DNA of 64,000 nucleotides from Natrinema sp. CBA1119. Its GTDB lineage: Archaea; Halobacteriota; Halobacteria; Halobacteriales; Natrialbaceae. How positions within the stretch are numbered: position 1 is the stretch's first letter; the number at the start of each line of letters is the position of its first letter. The notes below the pieces were generated by a model. The model was not told the origin of the DNA and did no database searches. It was given only the letters and a program-made list of their open reading frames with translations. Made by a program: the position numbers and the translations under genes. The DNA lies in assembly GCF_002572525.1 (NCBI RefSeq), contig NZ_PDBS01000001.1, positions 868,001 through 932,000 on the forward strand, in the 5' to 3' direction. This document shows positions 42,310 to 52,267 of this stretch, one piece after another.

Positions 42310-43443
42310 ATGACTAAAATGGAAACGGCGGAGCTGGAGACCGACCTGAGTCTGTTCAAATACGACAACCTCGAGCAGTTGCCATCCCAGTACCGGGATC
42401 TCGAGGAGTCGGAACGAACGGACCGCATCGAGGCGGCGCTCGAAGAACTCGGCGACGACGTGGTGATCCTGGGGCACAACTACCAGCGACGCGAGATCGT
42501 CGAGCACGCGGACTTCATCGGGGACTCCTACCAGCTCTCGAAGGAGGCGGCGAACGCTGACGCCGAGTACGTGATCTTCGGCGGCGTGACGTTCATGGCC
42601 GAGAGTGCGGACATCATCACGGACGACGACCAGTCGGTGATCCTTCCGAGCATGGAGGCGTCGTGTCCGATGGCGGGGATGGCCGAGGCCCTGCAGGTCG
42701 ACAGCGCGTGGGCCGAGATCACGGCCGCCGCGCCCGACGCGAACATCATCCCGATCACCTACATGAACTCCTACGCGGATCTGAAGGCGTTCTGTGCGAG
42801 TCAGGGCGGACTCGTCTGTACCTCCTCGAACGCGCACGAGGCGTTCGAGTACGCCTTCGAGCGGGGAGACAAGGTCCTCTTCCTGCCCGACAAGCACCTC
42901 GGGGAGAACACCGCCCACCGGCTCGGCATGGAAGACGAAATCGCCGAGTGGGACCCCTGGGACCCCGAGGGGAAAGACGCCGAGGAGGTCGCCGAGAGCG
43001 ACATCGTCCTCTGGGACGGCTACTGCCAGGTCCACGAACGGTTCCGCGAGGACCACATCGAACAGGTCCGCGAGGAAAATCCCGGCGCGAAGGTCATCGT
43101 CCACCCCGAGTGTCGCCGCGAGGTCGTCGAAGCCGCGGACGTGGCCGGCTCGACGGCGACGATCTGCGAGACCGTCGCGAACGCCGACCCCGGCGACACG
43201 TGGGCGATCGGCACCGAGATCCACCTCACGAATCACCTCCAGCGCTGGCACCCCGAGGTGAACGTCCTCCCGCTCTGTGGCGACGCCTGCATGGACTGCA
43301 ACGCCATGCGCCAGATCGACCCCAACTACCTCGCGTGGGTGCTCGAGGAACTCGTCGAGGGTCGCGAACACAACGTGATCGAGGTCGCGCCCGAGGAGAA
43401 GGAACTCGCGGGCGTCGCGCTCGATCGCATGCTCGAGATCTGA
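42310..43443 (+). CDS. nadA: Quinolinate synthase A
   Basis: Condenses iminoaspartate with dihydroxyacetone phosphate to quinolinate, using a [4Fe-4S] cluster. 377 residues. Cluster cysteine candidates are C119 (MEASCPMAG), the Cys of HPECRREV, and the C-terminal CGDACMDC group. VILGHNYQRREIVEHAD is the family N-terminal signature. ATG 42310 has a GGTGA ribosome site seven bases upstream; 42319 is an alternative. TATA-like TATTCAAT at 42263-42270. First gene of nadABC. Confidence 0.94.
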   Translation: MTKMETAELETDLSLFKYDNLEQLPSQYRDLEESERTDRIEAALEELGDDVVILGHNYQRREIVEHADFIGDSYQLSKEAANADAEYVIFGGVTFMAESADIITDDDQSVILPSMEASCPMAGMAEALQVDSAWAEITAAAPDANIIPITYMNSYADLKAFCASQGGLVCTSSNAHEAFEYAFERGDKVLFLPDKHLGENTAHRLGMEDEIAEWDPWDPEGKDAEEVAESDIVLWDGYCQVHERFREDHIEQVREENPGAKVIVHPECRREVVEAADVAGSTATICETVANADPGDTWAIGTEIHLTNHLQRWHPEVNVLPLCGDACMDCNAMRQIDPNYLAWVLEELVEGREHNVIEVAPEEKELAGVALDRMLEI

Positions 43444-43445
43444 TC

Positions 43446-44984
43446 ATGACCGAGACGAACACCGGAACGGAGACGACAACTGACGGCGAGACCGCGGACG
43501 TACTCGTCGTCGGCAGCGGCATCGCTGGTTGTTCGGCCGCACTCGCGGCCGCACGCGAGGGCGCTGACGTCCTCCTCCTGACGAAAGCGACGAAACCCGA
43601 CGACGCCAGCACCGACTGGGCACAGGGCGGGATCTCGACGACTCGAGGAGATCCCCAGAGCCTCAAGCGGGACATCGTCGACGCCAGCGACGGCACCGCC
43701 GATCCCGACGCCGTCGACGCGCTCGTCGAAACCGCCGACGACGCCGTCGAGGACGTGCTCGTCGACACCCTCGAGGTGGGGTTCGACGAGAGTGACGACG
43801 GGTCGTTCGACTACACGCGCGAGGCCGCCCACTCCGACTATCGCATCCTCCACGTCGACGCCGCGACGGGGACGCACATCCTGCGGCCGTTCCTGAACCA
43901 TCTCGACGACCACGAGCGAATCGAGGTGCGCCAGGACACCGCCGCGCTCGAGTTGATCACCGCCGAGGGACGCGTCCACGGCGTGGTGAGCGACGAGCGG
44001 TCGAGCGGGAAGCCGATCTACGCCGGTGCGACGATTCTCGCGACCGGCGGAATTGGCGCGCTCTACGGCCGATCGACCAACCCCGCCGACGCGACCGGCG
44101 ACGGCATCGCGATGGCCGCGCTCGCCGGCGCTGACGTCGAGGACATGGAGTACGTGCAGTTCCATCCGACCGCCTACGCCGGTGAGGACCCCTTCCTCCT
44201 TTCGGAAGCGCTGCGGGGCGAGGGCGCGGTGTTGCGAAACGGCGACGGCGAACGGTTCATGGACGAGTACCACCCGCAGGGCGACCTCGCGCCGCGGGAC
44301 GTCGTCGCTCGCGCCGTCGAGACCGAACGCGCGGAGACGGGCGAGGTCGTCCTCGACGTCGGACCGCTCGAGTTCGAAGTCGACTACCCCGGTATCGCTG
44401 CAAAGTGTCGCGACCGCGGCATCGAGGGCGAGAAAATTCCCGTCGCTCCGTGCGAACACTTCCTGTGTGGCGGCGTCGATGTCGACAAGGAGGGCCGAAC
44501 CTCGCTCGATCGGCTCTACGCCGTCGGCGAGTGCGCTCGCACCGGCGTCCACGGCGCGAACCGGCTGGCGAGTACCAGCCTGCTCGAGGGGCTGGTCTGG
44601 GGCCTGCGGGCCGGCGAAGACGCGACCGGATTCGATCCGGAGCCGGTCGAAGCGCCCGAACTCCGGAACCGGGATCCCGACCTCCCCGAGCGCTTCGCTG
44701 CCGAGAAGTTCACGCGGCTTACGCAGACGATGGACGAGTATCTTGGCCTCGAGCGCAATCCCGAGGAGATCGCCCGCGCGAGCGCCGTCCTCCGGCGGCT
44801 CAAAGGAGAGGTCGACGCCTACATTCGGACCCGAACGGCGCGGGACCTCTACGAGCTTCGCAACGCCAGCGTCACCGCGCTGTTGATCGCCCGTGCGGCC
44901 GGCGAGAACACGGAATCAGTGGGCTGTCACTACGTCGCGACCGACCCCGACGAGTCAACAGCCGAACCGCCGGCGGACGACTGA
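43446..44984 (+). CDS. nadB: L-aspartate oxidase
   Basis: FAD enzyme oxidising aspartate to iminoaspartate for NadA. 512 residues; FAD motif VVGSGIAGCSAALAA (21-35), substrate/flavin blocks TDWAQGGIS, VQFHPTAYAG, and GEGAVLRN, and the flavoprotein C-terminal helical domain (REANS-like: ELRNASVTALLIARAA). ATG 43446 starts two bases after the nadA stop. The long open frame upstream is a shadow of nadA. Confidence 0.94.
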   Translation: MTETNTGTETTTDGETADVLVVGSGIAGCSAALAAAREGADVLLLTKATKPDDASTDWAQGGISTTRGDPQSLKRDIVDASDGTADPDAVDALVETADDAVEDVLVDTLEVGFDESDDGSFDYTREAAHSDYRILHVDAATGTHILRPFLNHLDDHERIEVRQDTAALELITAEGRVHGVVSDERSSGKPIYAGATILATGGIGALYGRSTNPADATGDGIAMAALAGADVEDMEYVQFHPTAYAGEDPFLLSEALRGEGAVLRNGDGERFMDEYHPQGDLAPRDVVARAVETERAETGEVVLDVGPLEFEVDYPGIAAKCRDRGIEGEKIPVAPCEHFLCGGVDVDKEGRTSLDRLYAVGECARTGVHGANRLASTSLLEGLVWGLRAGEDATGFDPEPVEAPELRNRDPDLPERFAAEKFTRLTQTMDEYLGLERNPEEIARASAVLRRLKGEVDAYIRTRTARDLYELRNASVTALLIARAAGENTESVGCHYVATDPDESTAEPPADD

Positions 44985-44991
44985 GATACTC

Positions 44992-45807
44992 ATGATCACC
45001 GACGCACAAATCGAACGCTGGCTGCGCGAGGACGTCGGCCACCACGACGTGACGAATCAGGTGCCCGGCGAGACGACCGGCAAACTCGTCGCGAAGGAAT
45101 CCGGTATCGTTGCCGGGATCGAGGCCGCAGCGGCCGTCTTCGACTACCTGAACGTGACAGTGACCGAGCGCCTCGAGGATGGGAGCGGCGTCGACCCGGG
45201 CGACGAACTGCTCCGGGTCGAGGGGCCGACACGGGCGGTGCTCCGCGGCGAGCGGGTCGCGGTCAACCTCGCGGGGCACGCGTCGGGGATCGCGACGCTG
45301 ACGCGCGAGGCGGTCGAGCGCGCTCGGACCGAATCCGCGGACGCAACGATCGCCGCGACCCGCAAGACGACGCCCGGCCTGCGCGGCCTCGAGAAACGCG
45401 CCGTCGTCGCGGGCGGCGGCGACACCCACCGCCTCGACCTCTCCCACATGGTGATGGTCAAGGACAACCACGTCGCTGAAATGGGGCTCGAGGAGGCGGT
45501 GGCGCACTTTCAGGCACGGACCTCGTTCGCGACGAAGATCGACGTCGAGGTCGAGACCGTCGACGACGCGCCGCGCGCGGCCGACGCGGGCGCGGACATC
45601 GTCCTGCTCGACAATATGACGCCGGCGGAGACGCGGGCGGCCGTCGAGACGCTCGCCGACCACGAGGGCGTGCTCGCCGAGGCCAGCGGCGGGATCACCC
45701 TCGCGGACGTGCCCGATTACGCCGCGACAGGCGCCGACGTGATCTCGATGGGATCGCTCACCCACTCGGCGTCGTCGCTGGACCTGTCGTTCCGAACGGG
45801 GGGCTAG
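44992..45807 (+). CDS. nadC: Nicotinate-nucleotide diphosphorylase (carboxylating)
   Basis: Converts quinolinate and PRPP to nicotinate mononucleotide. 271 residues with ATRKTTPGLR (conserved Arg/Lys of the active site), DTHRLDLSHMVMVKDNH and the phosphate-binding ASGGIT and SMGSLTHS loops. ATG 44992 follows nadB by seven bases. Completes the nadABC unit from aspartate to NaMN. Confidence 0.94.
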   Translation: MITDAQIERWLREDVGHHDVTNQVPGETTGKLVAKESGIVAGIEAAAAVFDYLNVTVTERLEDGSGVDPGDELLRVEGPTRAVLRGERVAVNLAGHASGIATLTREAVERARTESADATIAATRKTTPGLRGLEKRAVVAGGGDTHRLDLSHMVMVKDNHVAEMGLEEAVAHFQARTSFATKIDVEVETVDDAPRAADAGADIVLLDNMTPAETRAAVETLADHEGVLAEASGGITLADVPDYAATGADVISMGSLTHSASSLDLSFRTGG

Positions 45808-45820
45808 CTCTCGCCGCTGA

Positions 45821-46360
45821 TCACTCCGCGCTCCACTGCCGAACGTCCGCCTGCTCGAGGAACAGGGACGGATCGTCGTGGGAGAAACTCACCCACCCGA
45901 CCTCGGGGTCCGCCGTCACGTGAATCAGTAACTGCTCCTCGACGAGCGCCGTCTCGAAGACCGATCTGCAGTCTTCGATGTCGTAGGAGAGGGGGACGAA
46001 GACGGCCGTCTCGCTCTCCTCGTCGCGCTCGACGACGAGTGCGACTCGCCGGTCGCTTTCCGCCGCCAGCGGTCGGTAGTAGACGTCGGCCGCGGAAATC
46101 GTGACGTCCCTGTTCTCGATGAGTTCCGCGATGAGTTCGTACTCCTCGGCGGTAACGGCGACGTCGAGCCCGGTTCGCTCGCTCTCCTCGACCGGCGACG
46201 TCCCGATCGGCTCGAGGACGACGGCGTCCCAGCCGTCCTCCCGGTACTCCTCGGCGATGGCTCGCGCGTCCTCGAGCAGGTCCTCCCACAGGGGATCGTC
46301 CGAATTCGATCGGTCGGTGGCCGTCGAACGGGTCGGTGGTTCCGAGTCGTCCGCCGTCAT
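45821..46360 (-). CDS. Conserved haloarchaeal hypothetical protein
   Basis: A 179-residue acidic, soluble protein with no motif I recognise; alpha/beta content is suggested by DAVVLEPIG and RVALVVERD strands. Its size and style match haloarchaeal families of unknown function (possibly DUF7529). It converges on nadC with a 13-base gap and is divergent from the Lrp gene across 148 bases. Confidence 0.65.
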   Translation of the reverse strand: MTADDSEPPTRSTATDRSNSDDPLWEDLLEDARAIAEEYREDGWDAVVLEPIGTSPVEESERTGLDVAVTAEEYELIAELIENRDVTISAADVYYRPLAAESDRRVALVVERDEESETAVFVPLSYDIEDCRSVFETALVEEQLLIHVTADPEVGWVSFSHDDPSLFLEQADVRQWSAE

Positions 46361-46480
46361 CCGTCTCCCTCCGGTCGCGGTCGGTTCGTCATACTCGAGT
46401 CCGACGAGCGCGAGGGGAAAAACGTTACCTCACGCGATCTCCCGCTGCGAGGACGAACCGACGAATTCGCAGGAAAAATT

Positions 46481-46490
46481 ACTTTTAACC
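46481..46490 (+). promoter_or_regulatory. TATA box of the Lrp gene
   Basis: ACTTTTAACC preceded by the purine-rich GGAAAAATT (BRE-like). It is centred about 24-25 bases before the ATG at 46509, so the transcript is probably leaderless. Confidence 0.6.
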
Positions 46491-46508
46491 GCGCGATTAC
46501 TCGTGGGT

Positions 46509-46982
46509 ATGAGCGAGGAGCCACTCGACGATCTCGACAGGACCATCATCTACTGTCTGCAGGAGGACGCACGCAAGACGTCGGCGAGCGAGATCGCGGA
46601 CAAAGCGGGCGTCTCGGCCAGCACGGTCCGCAACCGGATACGGAACCTCGAGGAGAGTGGCATCCTCACCGGCTACCGACCGGAGGTGAACTACGAGGCG
46701 GCCAGCTATCAGCTGCAGACGCTCATCGTCTGTACGGCGCCGATCCCCGACCGAGAGGCACTCGCGCAGAAGGCCCTGGAAGTGCCCGGCGTCGTCGCCG
46801 TCAGGGAGGTTATGACCGGTACCGAGAACGTCCACGTCGAAGCGATCGGATCGGACAGCGACGACCTCAGTCGGATCGGCCGAGACCTCGACGAACTCGG
46901 CCTCGAGGTCGTCGACGAGGACCTCATTCGGAACGAGTACGAGCGCGCATTCCACGGGTTCGACGTGGATGAGTTGTCGTAG
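46509..46982 (+). CDS. Lrp/AsnC family transcription regulator
   Basis: A 157-residue one-component regulator. The N-terminal helix-turn-helix is ARKTSASEIADKAGVSASTVRNRI (about 20-45), and the C-terminal part is an RAM/AsnC ligand domain (about 68-145, EVPGVVAVREVMTGTENVHVEA). Its promoter is a clean leaderless one. The amino-acid permease gene follows after 316 bases and is a plausible target. Confidence 0.88.
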   Translation: MSEEPLDDLDRTIIYCLQEDARKTSASEIADKAGVSASTVRNRIRNLEESGILTGYRPEVNYEAASYQLQTLIVCTAPIPDREALAQKALEVPGVVAVREVMTGTENVHVEAIGSDSDDLSRIGRDLDELGLEVVDEDLIRNEYERAFHGFDVDELS

Positions 46983-47298
46983 CGGTCCCGCTTGTCAGGC
47001 GTCAGTTTGCGCGCGGTCGTCCAGACGACGAGCAACGGGTTCGCGTCGTCCTGCCCTTCCACTCTCTTGCTCACTCGTACACCCTCTCTCCGGACGAGTC
47101 CGCAACACAACGTGGCACTGATTGTCGAATCCCGAATTTATCGGCGCTTTTATGCGGATCCGGAGGTCACACACCGATACAGAACCAAATATGCGTCAGA
47201 GCACACCCCCATCCCCCCATCTCCTGTTGGTCGGCAGCACACGGGCCTCGAGCCCCGTACCGACGCGGTCGCCGAACGACTGACGAACTTCCTACCCA
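46983..47298. promoter_or_regulatory. Gap between the Lrp and APC genes
   Basis: A 316-base region on the way to the transporter start. AT-rich patches at about 47143-47155 (GGCGCTTTTATGC) and 47180-47190 (CCAAATATGCG) could be TATA elements of the transporter with a leader of 110-150 bases. No gene or hairpin stands out. Confidence 0.4.
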
Positions 47299-49506
47299 AT
47301 GCCAAAAGAACTCGAACGAGACCTCGGCTTATTTGCGGTCGTCGCGATCAGTATCGGCGCGATGGTCGGCAGTGGAATCTTCATCCTTCCCGGCCTCGCC
47401 CTGAAGACGGCGGGCCCGGCGGTTATTCTGGCCTACTTACTCGCGGGCGTACTCGTCTTACCGGCCGCCCTGAGCAAGGCCGAAATGGCGACGGCGATGC
47501 CGGAGGCCGGTGGCACGTACATCTACATCGAGCGCGGCATGGGACCGCTACTCGGAACGATCGCCGGCGTCGGCACCTGGTTTTCGCTGTCGTTCAAGGG
47601 CGCGCTGGCGCTGGTCGGTGGCGTCCCGTACGTACTGTATCTGTTCGACCTGCCGGTGAAGCCGGTCGCGCTCGCGCTGGCGGTCGTGCTCGTACTCGTC
47701 AATCTCGTCGGCGCGAAACAGACCGGACGCCTGCAGGTCGCCATCGTCGCGGTGATGCTCGCGGCGATGGTGTGGTTCGTCGTCGGCGGACTCCCGTCGA
47801 CGGACAGCACCTACTACGACGGGTTCTTCGACGAGGGATCCGGCGGTCTCCTCGCCGCGACCGGCCTCGTGTTCGTCTCGTACGCCGGCGTGACCAAGAT
47901 CGCGAGCGTGGCCGAAGAGGTGGAGAACCCGGATCGGAACATCCCGCTCGGGATCCTCGGATCGCTCTGTTTCACGACGCTCCTCTACGTCCTCATCGTC
48001 GTCGTGATGGTCGGCGTGACGCCGCCCGATCTGTTGAGTGACTCCGCGGTGCCGATGATTCACGCGGCCGAGGCGACGCTCGGCCGGCTGGGCGTGATCG
48101 CCATCATTATCGCGGCCGTCCTCGCGCTGATCAGCACGGCCAACGCCGGGATCCTGTCGTCGTCCCGATATCCCTTTGCGATGGCTCGAGACCAACTCGC
48201 GCCGCCGTCCCTGACGGAGATCCACGACAAGTGGGGAACGCCCGTGCAGGCGATCACGCTCACCGGTGCCGTCATGTTGGTACTCATCGCGTTCGTCCCG
48301 ATCCTCCAGATCGCGAAACTGGCGAGCGCGTTCCAGATCATCGTCTTCGCACTGGTCAACGGCGCGGTCATCGCCTTTCGCGAGGGGGACGTCGGGCAGT
48401 ACGATCCGAGCTTCGAGTCGCCGCTCTATCCGTGGACCCAGCTCGTCGGGATCGCTGGCGGATTCGCGCTCATCGGGTATATGGGAACGATCCCGCTCGT
48501 CGGTGCCGTCATCATCACGGCGGCGTCGGTGCTGTGGTATCTCTACTACGCGCGCGGCCGCGTCCAGCGCGAGGGCGCTGCCACGGACGTCGTCAGGCGG
48601 AGCGTCGGTCGCAAGGCCGTCGAACAGACGAAAGCGACCGTCGAGACGGCCGACGGCTACGAGGTACTCGTCGCGATCACCGAGAAGACGAGCGAGCAAC
48701 GTGAGCGAACGTTGGTTCGAATCGCCGCCGATGTCGCCCGCGAGAACGACGGCAGCGTCACCGTCGTTCAGTTCGACGAGGTGGCCGATCAGGTGCCGCT
48801 CCAGCAGGCGTCGGAAACGCAGTCACCGGCGGACGTCGAGTTCGAGGAGCGGACGGAGCCACTGACCGAGGCGTTCGACGTGCCGGTCACCTACGGCGAG
48901 ATCGTCAGCCACGACACGAAGCGGGCGATCGCTAACTTCGCCGCCCACGAGGACGCGGACTTCCTCCTGCTCGAGCGAAGCGACGATCCGCTGTACGCGC
49001 CGATATTCGGGACGACCGTCGAGTGGATCACCCACAAGGCACCGTGTGACGTCTTGCTCGTCGAGGACCGCGACCTGGACCGAATCGACTCCGTCACGGT
49101 CGTCACCGACCGCGGCCCCTTCGATCCGCAGAAGATCACTGTCGCGAACGCGCTGGCGACCGAGGCCGGGGGGAGTATCACCTTGCTGTACCCGCTCGAT
49201 GACGCGGCGACCGAAACGCAACGCGAGACGATAGACGAGTACCTCGCGGAACTCGAGTCGCTGTGTTCGGTTCCCGTGAATCGTTCGATCGTCGAGACCG
49301 ACGACCCCGAACGGGATTTCGTTTCGGTGACGAACGCGGGCGACATCCTCGTCATCGGGACGGACGGCGGACGGATACGTGGGTCCCTGTTCGGCCGGCC
49401 GGCCGACAGAATCATCGACAGCGTCGACTGCACGGCGGTTCAGGTAAAATCGAAGCGAGGCAAGTCCGGCCCGGTTCGTCGACTCGTCGAGCGCATGGTG
49501 TTCTAA
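47299..49506 (+). CDS. APC amino-acid permease fused to UspA domains
   Basis: A 735-residue protein. Residues 1-425 form an amino acid-polyamine-organocation permease of about 12 TM helices; the first helix region IGAMVGSGIFILPG carries the conserved backbone-binding glycines. Residues about 445-735 hold two UspA-like alpha/beta domains (EVLVAITEKTS; then SVTVVTDRGPFDPQ and ILVIGTDGGRIRGSLFG). The fusion is known in haloarchaea and other archaea; the UspA part probably regulates transport via nucleotides. Substrate unknown. Confidence 0.88.
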   Translation: MPKELERDLGLFAVVAISIGAMVGSGIFILPGLALKTAGPAVILAYLLAGVLVLPAALSKAEMATAMPEAGGTYIYIERGMGPLLGTIAGVGTWFSLSFKGALALVGGVPYVLYLFDLPVKPVALALAVVLVLVNLVGAKQTGRLQVAIVAVMLAAMVWFVVGGLPSTDSTYYDGFFDEGSGGLLAATGLVFVSYAGVTKIASVAEEVENPDRNIPLGILGSLCFTTLLYVLIVVVMVGVTPPDLLSDSAVPMIHAAEATLGRLGVIAIIIAAVLALISTANAGILSSSRYPFAMARDQLAPPSLTEIHDKWGTPVQAITLTGAVMLVLIAFVPILQIAKLASAFQIIVFALVNGAVIAFREGDVGQYDPSFESPLYPWTQLVGIAGGFALIGYMGTIPLVGAVIITAASVLWYLYYARGRVQREGAATDVVRRSVGRKAVEQTKATVETADGYEVLVAITEKTSEQRERTLVRIAADVARENDGSVTVVQFDEVADQVPLQQASETQSPADVEFEERTEPLTEAFDVPVTYGEIVSHDTKRAIANFAAHEDADFLLLERSDDPLYAPIFGTTVEWITHKAPCDVLLVEDRDLDRIDSVTVVTDRGPFDPQKITVANALATEAGGSITLLYPLDDAATETQRETIDEYLAELESLCSVPVNRSIVETDDPERDFVSVTNAGDILVIGTDGGRIRGSLFGRPADRIIDSVDCTAVQVKSKRGKSGPVRRLVERMVF

Positions 49507-49664
49507 CGGTTCGGCTCCACTGCTCCGCTTTTCCCCGCGACGGGTCTCGTTCGGAGCGGCAGCGTCGGATCCCGAGTGACTCGCCGTGTTCCAGCGCGCG
49601 CCAGCGCTCACGCTGCGAAGTTCTTTCCGACACCACAACGTGAGGTGCGACTGTTCGACCGACG

Positions 49665-50627
49665 ATGCCACCCGACTCAGACGCCGATCCGTTCGTCGAG
49701 ATCCGCCGCGCGACCCACGACGATTACGAGGCCGTCGCCGACTTCACGAGCGACATCTGGCCCGAACGCGGCGGCGACTACATCCCGCGGATCTACCACG
49801 ATTGGCTCGAGGACGACGACGAGACCGACAGGAAGACTCTCCTCGCGGAAATCGACGGCGAGGCCGCGGGGATCGTCCAGGCCGTTATGCTCTCGCCCGA
49901 CGAGGCCTGGTTTCAGGGGATGCGCGTCGCGGCCGACCATCGCCGGCGGGGCGTGAGCCAGCGGCTGAACGAGGCGACCTTCGAGTGGGCCCGCGAGCGG
50001 GGCGCGACCGTCGGCCGAGTCATGATCTTCTCGTGGAACGCGGTCTCGCTCGGCGCTGCGCGGGCCGGCGGCTACGAGCCGATCACGGAGTTCCGCTTCG
50101 CCCATCCGGAGCCCGATCCGACCGCCGAGGGACCGTGTCGCGTCTCGCGGGATCCGACGGCGGCCTGGCGCTACTGGACCCACAGCGACGCGCGCGAACA
50201 GCTGGATGGACTGGGGCTCGCACCCGAGGAGTCGTGGGCCGTTCGAGAACTCGCTCGCAACGATTTTGTACAACTCGCCGACGAGACCGCCGTTTTTGCG
50301 GTCGAGGGCGAGGACGGACTCGCGGGAGCGGCCTACCGATCGCGAACGTACGATCGCGAGGTCGAGAGCGACGACTCGGCCGACTCGAGCGATGCAGACT
50401 CCGCCACCGAGACGTGGGCCGAATACGGCCTCGGCGCGTGGGAGGACGTCGATGCCGCGCGATCGCTGTTCGCCGCGATTGCCTGCGACGCCGCCGACTG
50501 CGGTGCCGACGAGACGCGCGTTCTCGTCCCCGAAACCGCCCGGTTCGTCACGGACGCCGCCGCGACGGGGGTCGATATCTCCGAGGAACCGGACTTCGTG
50601 TTGGGGATCGACCTGACGACCGACTGA
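49665..50627 (+). CDS. GNAT N-acetyltransferase
   Basis: A 320-residue protein with an N-terminal GNAT domain (about 8-140). The acetyl-CoA site is GMRVAADHRRRGVSQRLNEA (Q/RxxGxG/A-type), with the following VSLGAARAGGYEPI. The second half (about 165-320) is a diverged partner domain with strands AVFAVEGEDGLAGAAYRS and a helical part, as in two-domain GNATs. The substrate is unknown. Confidence 0.82.
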   Translation: MPPDSDADPFVEIRRATHDDYEAVADFTSDIWPERGGDYIPRIYHDWLEDDDETDRKTLLAEIDGEAAGIVQAVMLSPDEAWFQGMRVAADHRRRGVSQRLNEATFEWARERGATVGRVMIFSWNAVSLGAARAGGYEPITEFRFAHPEPDPTAEGPCRVSRDPTAAWRYWTHSDAREQLDGLGLAPEESWAVRELARNDFVQLADETAVFAVEGEDGLAGAAYRSRTYDREVESDDSADSSDADSATETWAEYGLGAWEDVDAARSLFAAIACDAADCGADETRVLVPETARFVTDAAATGVDISEEPDFVLGIDLTTD

Positions 50628-50673
50628 GCGGCGCGGTTGCCGTAGTAGCCGCCGCTGTGGCGTCGCCAGCGAC

Positions 50674-50955
50674 CTACCCGCCGCTGACCGGCGGGAACAG
50701 CGCCAGTTCGTCGCCCGCTTCGAGGACCGTCTCCATCCCCTCCTCTTCGACCAGCACGTTCGTCCCGTTGCGAAGCACGTTGATCTGCGATCGGAGCTCG
50801 CCGTCCTCGAGCACGCGGCCCTCGAGTTCGGGGGCGTCCGCGAGGAGTTCCTCGAGTGCGTCCCCGACGGTGTTGCCGGCGTCGGCGTCGACGGTCACGT
50901 GTTTGGAACCGGCCCGTTCGGCGAGGTCGGCGAACAGTTTCCACTCGGTAGGCAT
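50674..50955 (-). CDS. SAMP/MoaD-like ubiquitin-like modifier
   Basis: A 93-residue beta-grasp protein ending in the Gly-Gly motif (FPPVSGG) needed for activation and conjugation. MPTEWKLFADLAERAGSKHV resembles SAMP1 of Haloferax. It may serve as a protein modifier (sampylation), a sulfur carrier for molybdopterin, or both. It lies 31 bases after the K+ channel-like genes on the same strand, possibly in the same transcript. Confidence 0.85.
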   Translation of the reverse strand: MPTEWKLFADLAERAGSKHVTVDADAGNTVGDALEELLADAPELEGRVLEDGELRSQINVLRNGTNVLVEEEGMETVLEAGDELALFPPVSGG

Positions 50956-50986
50956 ACCTGGCGCTATCGGTGCCGTCGGCAAGTAG

Positions 50987-52267
50987 CTACCGCTCCTGTG
51001 GCTGTTCCCGATCCCGTAGCGGTTCCGGTTCGCGATGGCCGTCCGACTCGCCACTGGTATCGGAATCCGCACCGAGGTCGGGCGCGTCATCCCCGTCTCG
51101 CGTTTCGGCCAGCGTTCGGTCGGTGACTCGCCGCAGCGCGTCCGGACGGCCGAGCACGTAGGCGATATCGCCGACCGCGAGTCGAACGTCGCCCGCTGGC
51201 AGTGGCAGGTGCTCGTCGCCATCCTCGCTCTCGCGCTCGAGGGCCACCACGAGCACCGGCAGCGCGTCGACCGGCAGGCCGGCGAGCGGGTCGTCCGATT
51301 CGACGGCGACCGTCGTCACCGTCTCGTCGGCCGCCCGGAGCAGGGAGACGAGGTCCCGTTCGGCGTCGGGACTGCCCGGCAGCGTCGCGAGCCGGTACTC
51401 ACGATCGGGCTCGAGGTCTCGCGCGTCCTCGGCGTCGAGGGCGACGGTCACGACGTCGGCGGCGGTCGCTCGGAGTTCCCCGCCGGCGACGCGCCGCGCG
51501 GTGGTGCTCTCCTCGTCGCGGGCCCAGATCCGGACCGCATCGCCCGGACTGGCGTCGGCAGCGGGATCGCCCGCGAACGCGACGGCGACGGTCCCCGGCG
51601 CGAGCGTCGGGCCGATCCCCGCCGGCCGACTTCCGATGGCGAGGTAGCCGACTGACCCGTCGGGCTCGAGGTCGACGTCGACGTGGCCGATCCCGAAGTC
51701 GTGCTCGAGGCGGGCGATCAGCCGCTCGCGCCGTTCCTCGACGGTCAGCCGTCGGGGAAAGAGGAACGTCTGGCCCGCCACCTCCGCTTTCACCGAGTCG
51801 TCGACGGGGTCGTAGCCATCGATATCGCCGATCTCCTCGGGCAGTTCGACCGTGACGACGCGACCGGCCGACCGGACGAGCTGCGTGACCTCCGTGATCG
51901 TCCGCGGGGTGGCGACCATGAACACGTCCCGCGCGAGGTAGTCGCCCAGCCGTCGCCCGGCGTCGGCGGCGATCGCGCTGGCGACGAACGCGGCGACGGT
52001 GTAGATCGCGGTTCCGGGCTCGAGCAGGCCCGTGTTACCGATGATCGCCTGAGAGAGCGCGGTCTGGGTGTTCAGCCAGATCGCGACGAGCGCGACGCCG
52101 ACGAGGACCGCGACGCCCTCGGGAATCTCGTCGGCACTGTACCAGCGGTAGGTGAACGCCACGCCGGCTCCCGCTCCGGCCGAGAGCAGGGCGAAGCCGA
52201 GGATTCGAACGAGCGCTTCCACGAGCGTCTCGGTGGGGACCAGCTGGGCGACGACGAGATCTATCAC
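50987..52267 (-). CDS. Membrane protein with TrkA-C domains (K+ cluster, second)
   Basis: A 426-residue protein with three to four TM segments in the first 110 residues (LVEALVRILGFALLSAG, GVAVLVGVALVAIW, GTAIYTVAAFVASAIAA). The rest is soluble, with a TrkA-C-like domain pattern and a conserved-looking ITEVTQLVRSAGRVVTVELPEEIGDIDGY block shared in style with the next protein upstream. The GTG start overlaps the stop of a 32-codon linker ORF. The C-terminus is acidic and Pro/Arg-rich. It probably is a potassium transport subunit or regulator. Confidence 0.78.
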   Translation of the reverse strand: MIDLVVAQLVPTETLVEALVRILGFALLSAGAGAGVAFTYRWYSADEIPEGVAVLVGVALVAIWLNTQTALSQAIIGNTGLLEPGTAIYTVAAFVASAIAADAGRRLGDYLARDVFMVATPRTITEVTQLVRSAGRVVTVELPEEIGDIDGYDPVDDSVKAEVAGQTFLFPRRLTVEERRERLIARLEHDFGIGHVDVDLEPDGSVGYLAIGSRPAGIGPTLAPGTVAVAFAGDPAADASPGDAVRIWARDEESTTARRVAGGELRATAADVVTVALDAEDARDLEPDREYRLATLPGSPDAERDLVSLLRAADETVTTVAVESDDPLAGLPVDALPVLVVALERESEDGDEHLPLPAGDVRLAVGDIAYVLGRPDALRRVTDRTLAETRDGDDAPDLGADSDTSGESDGHREPEPLRDREQPQER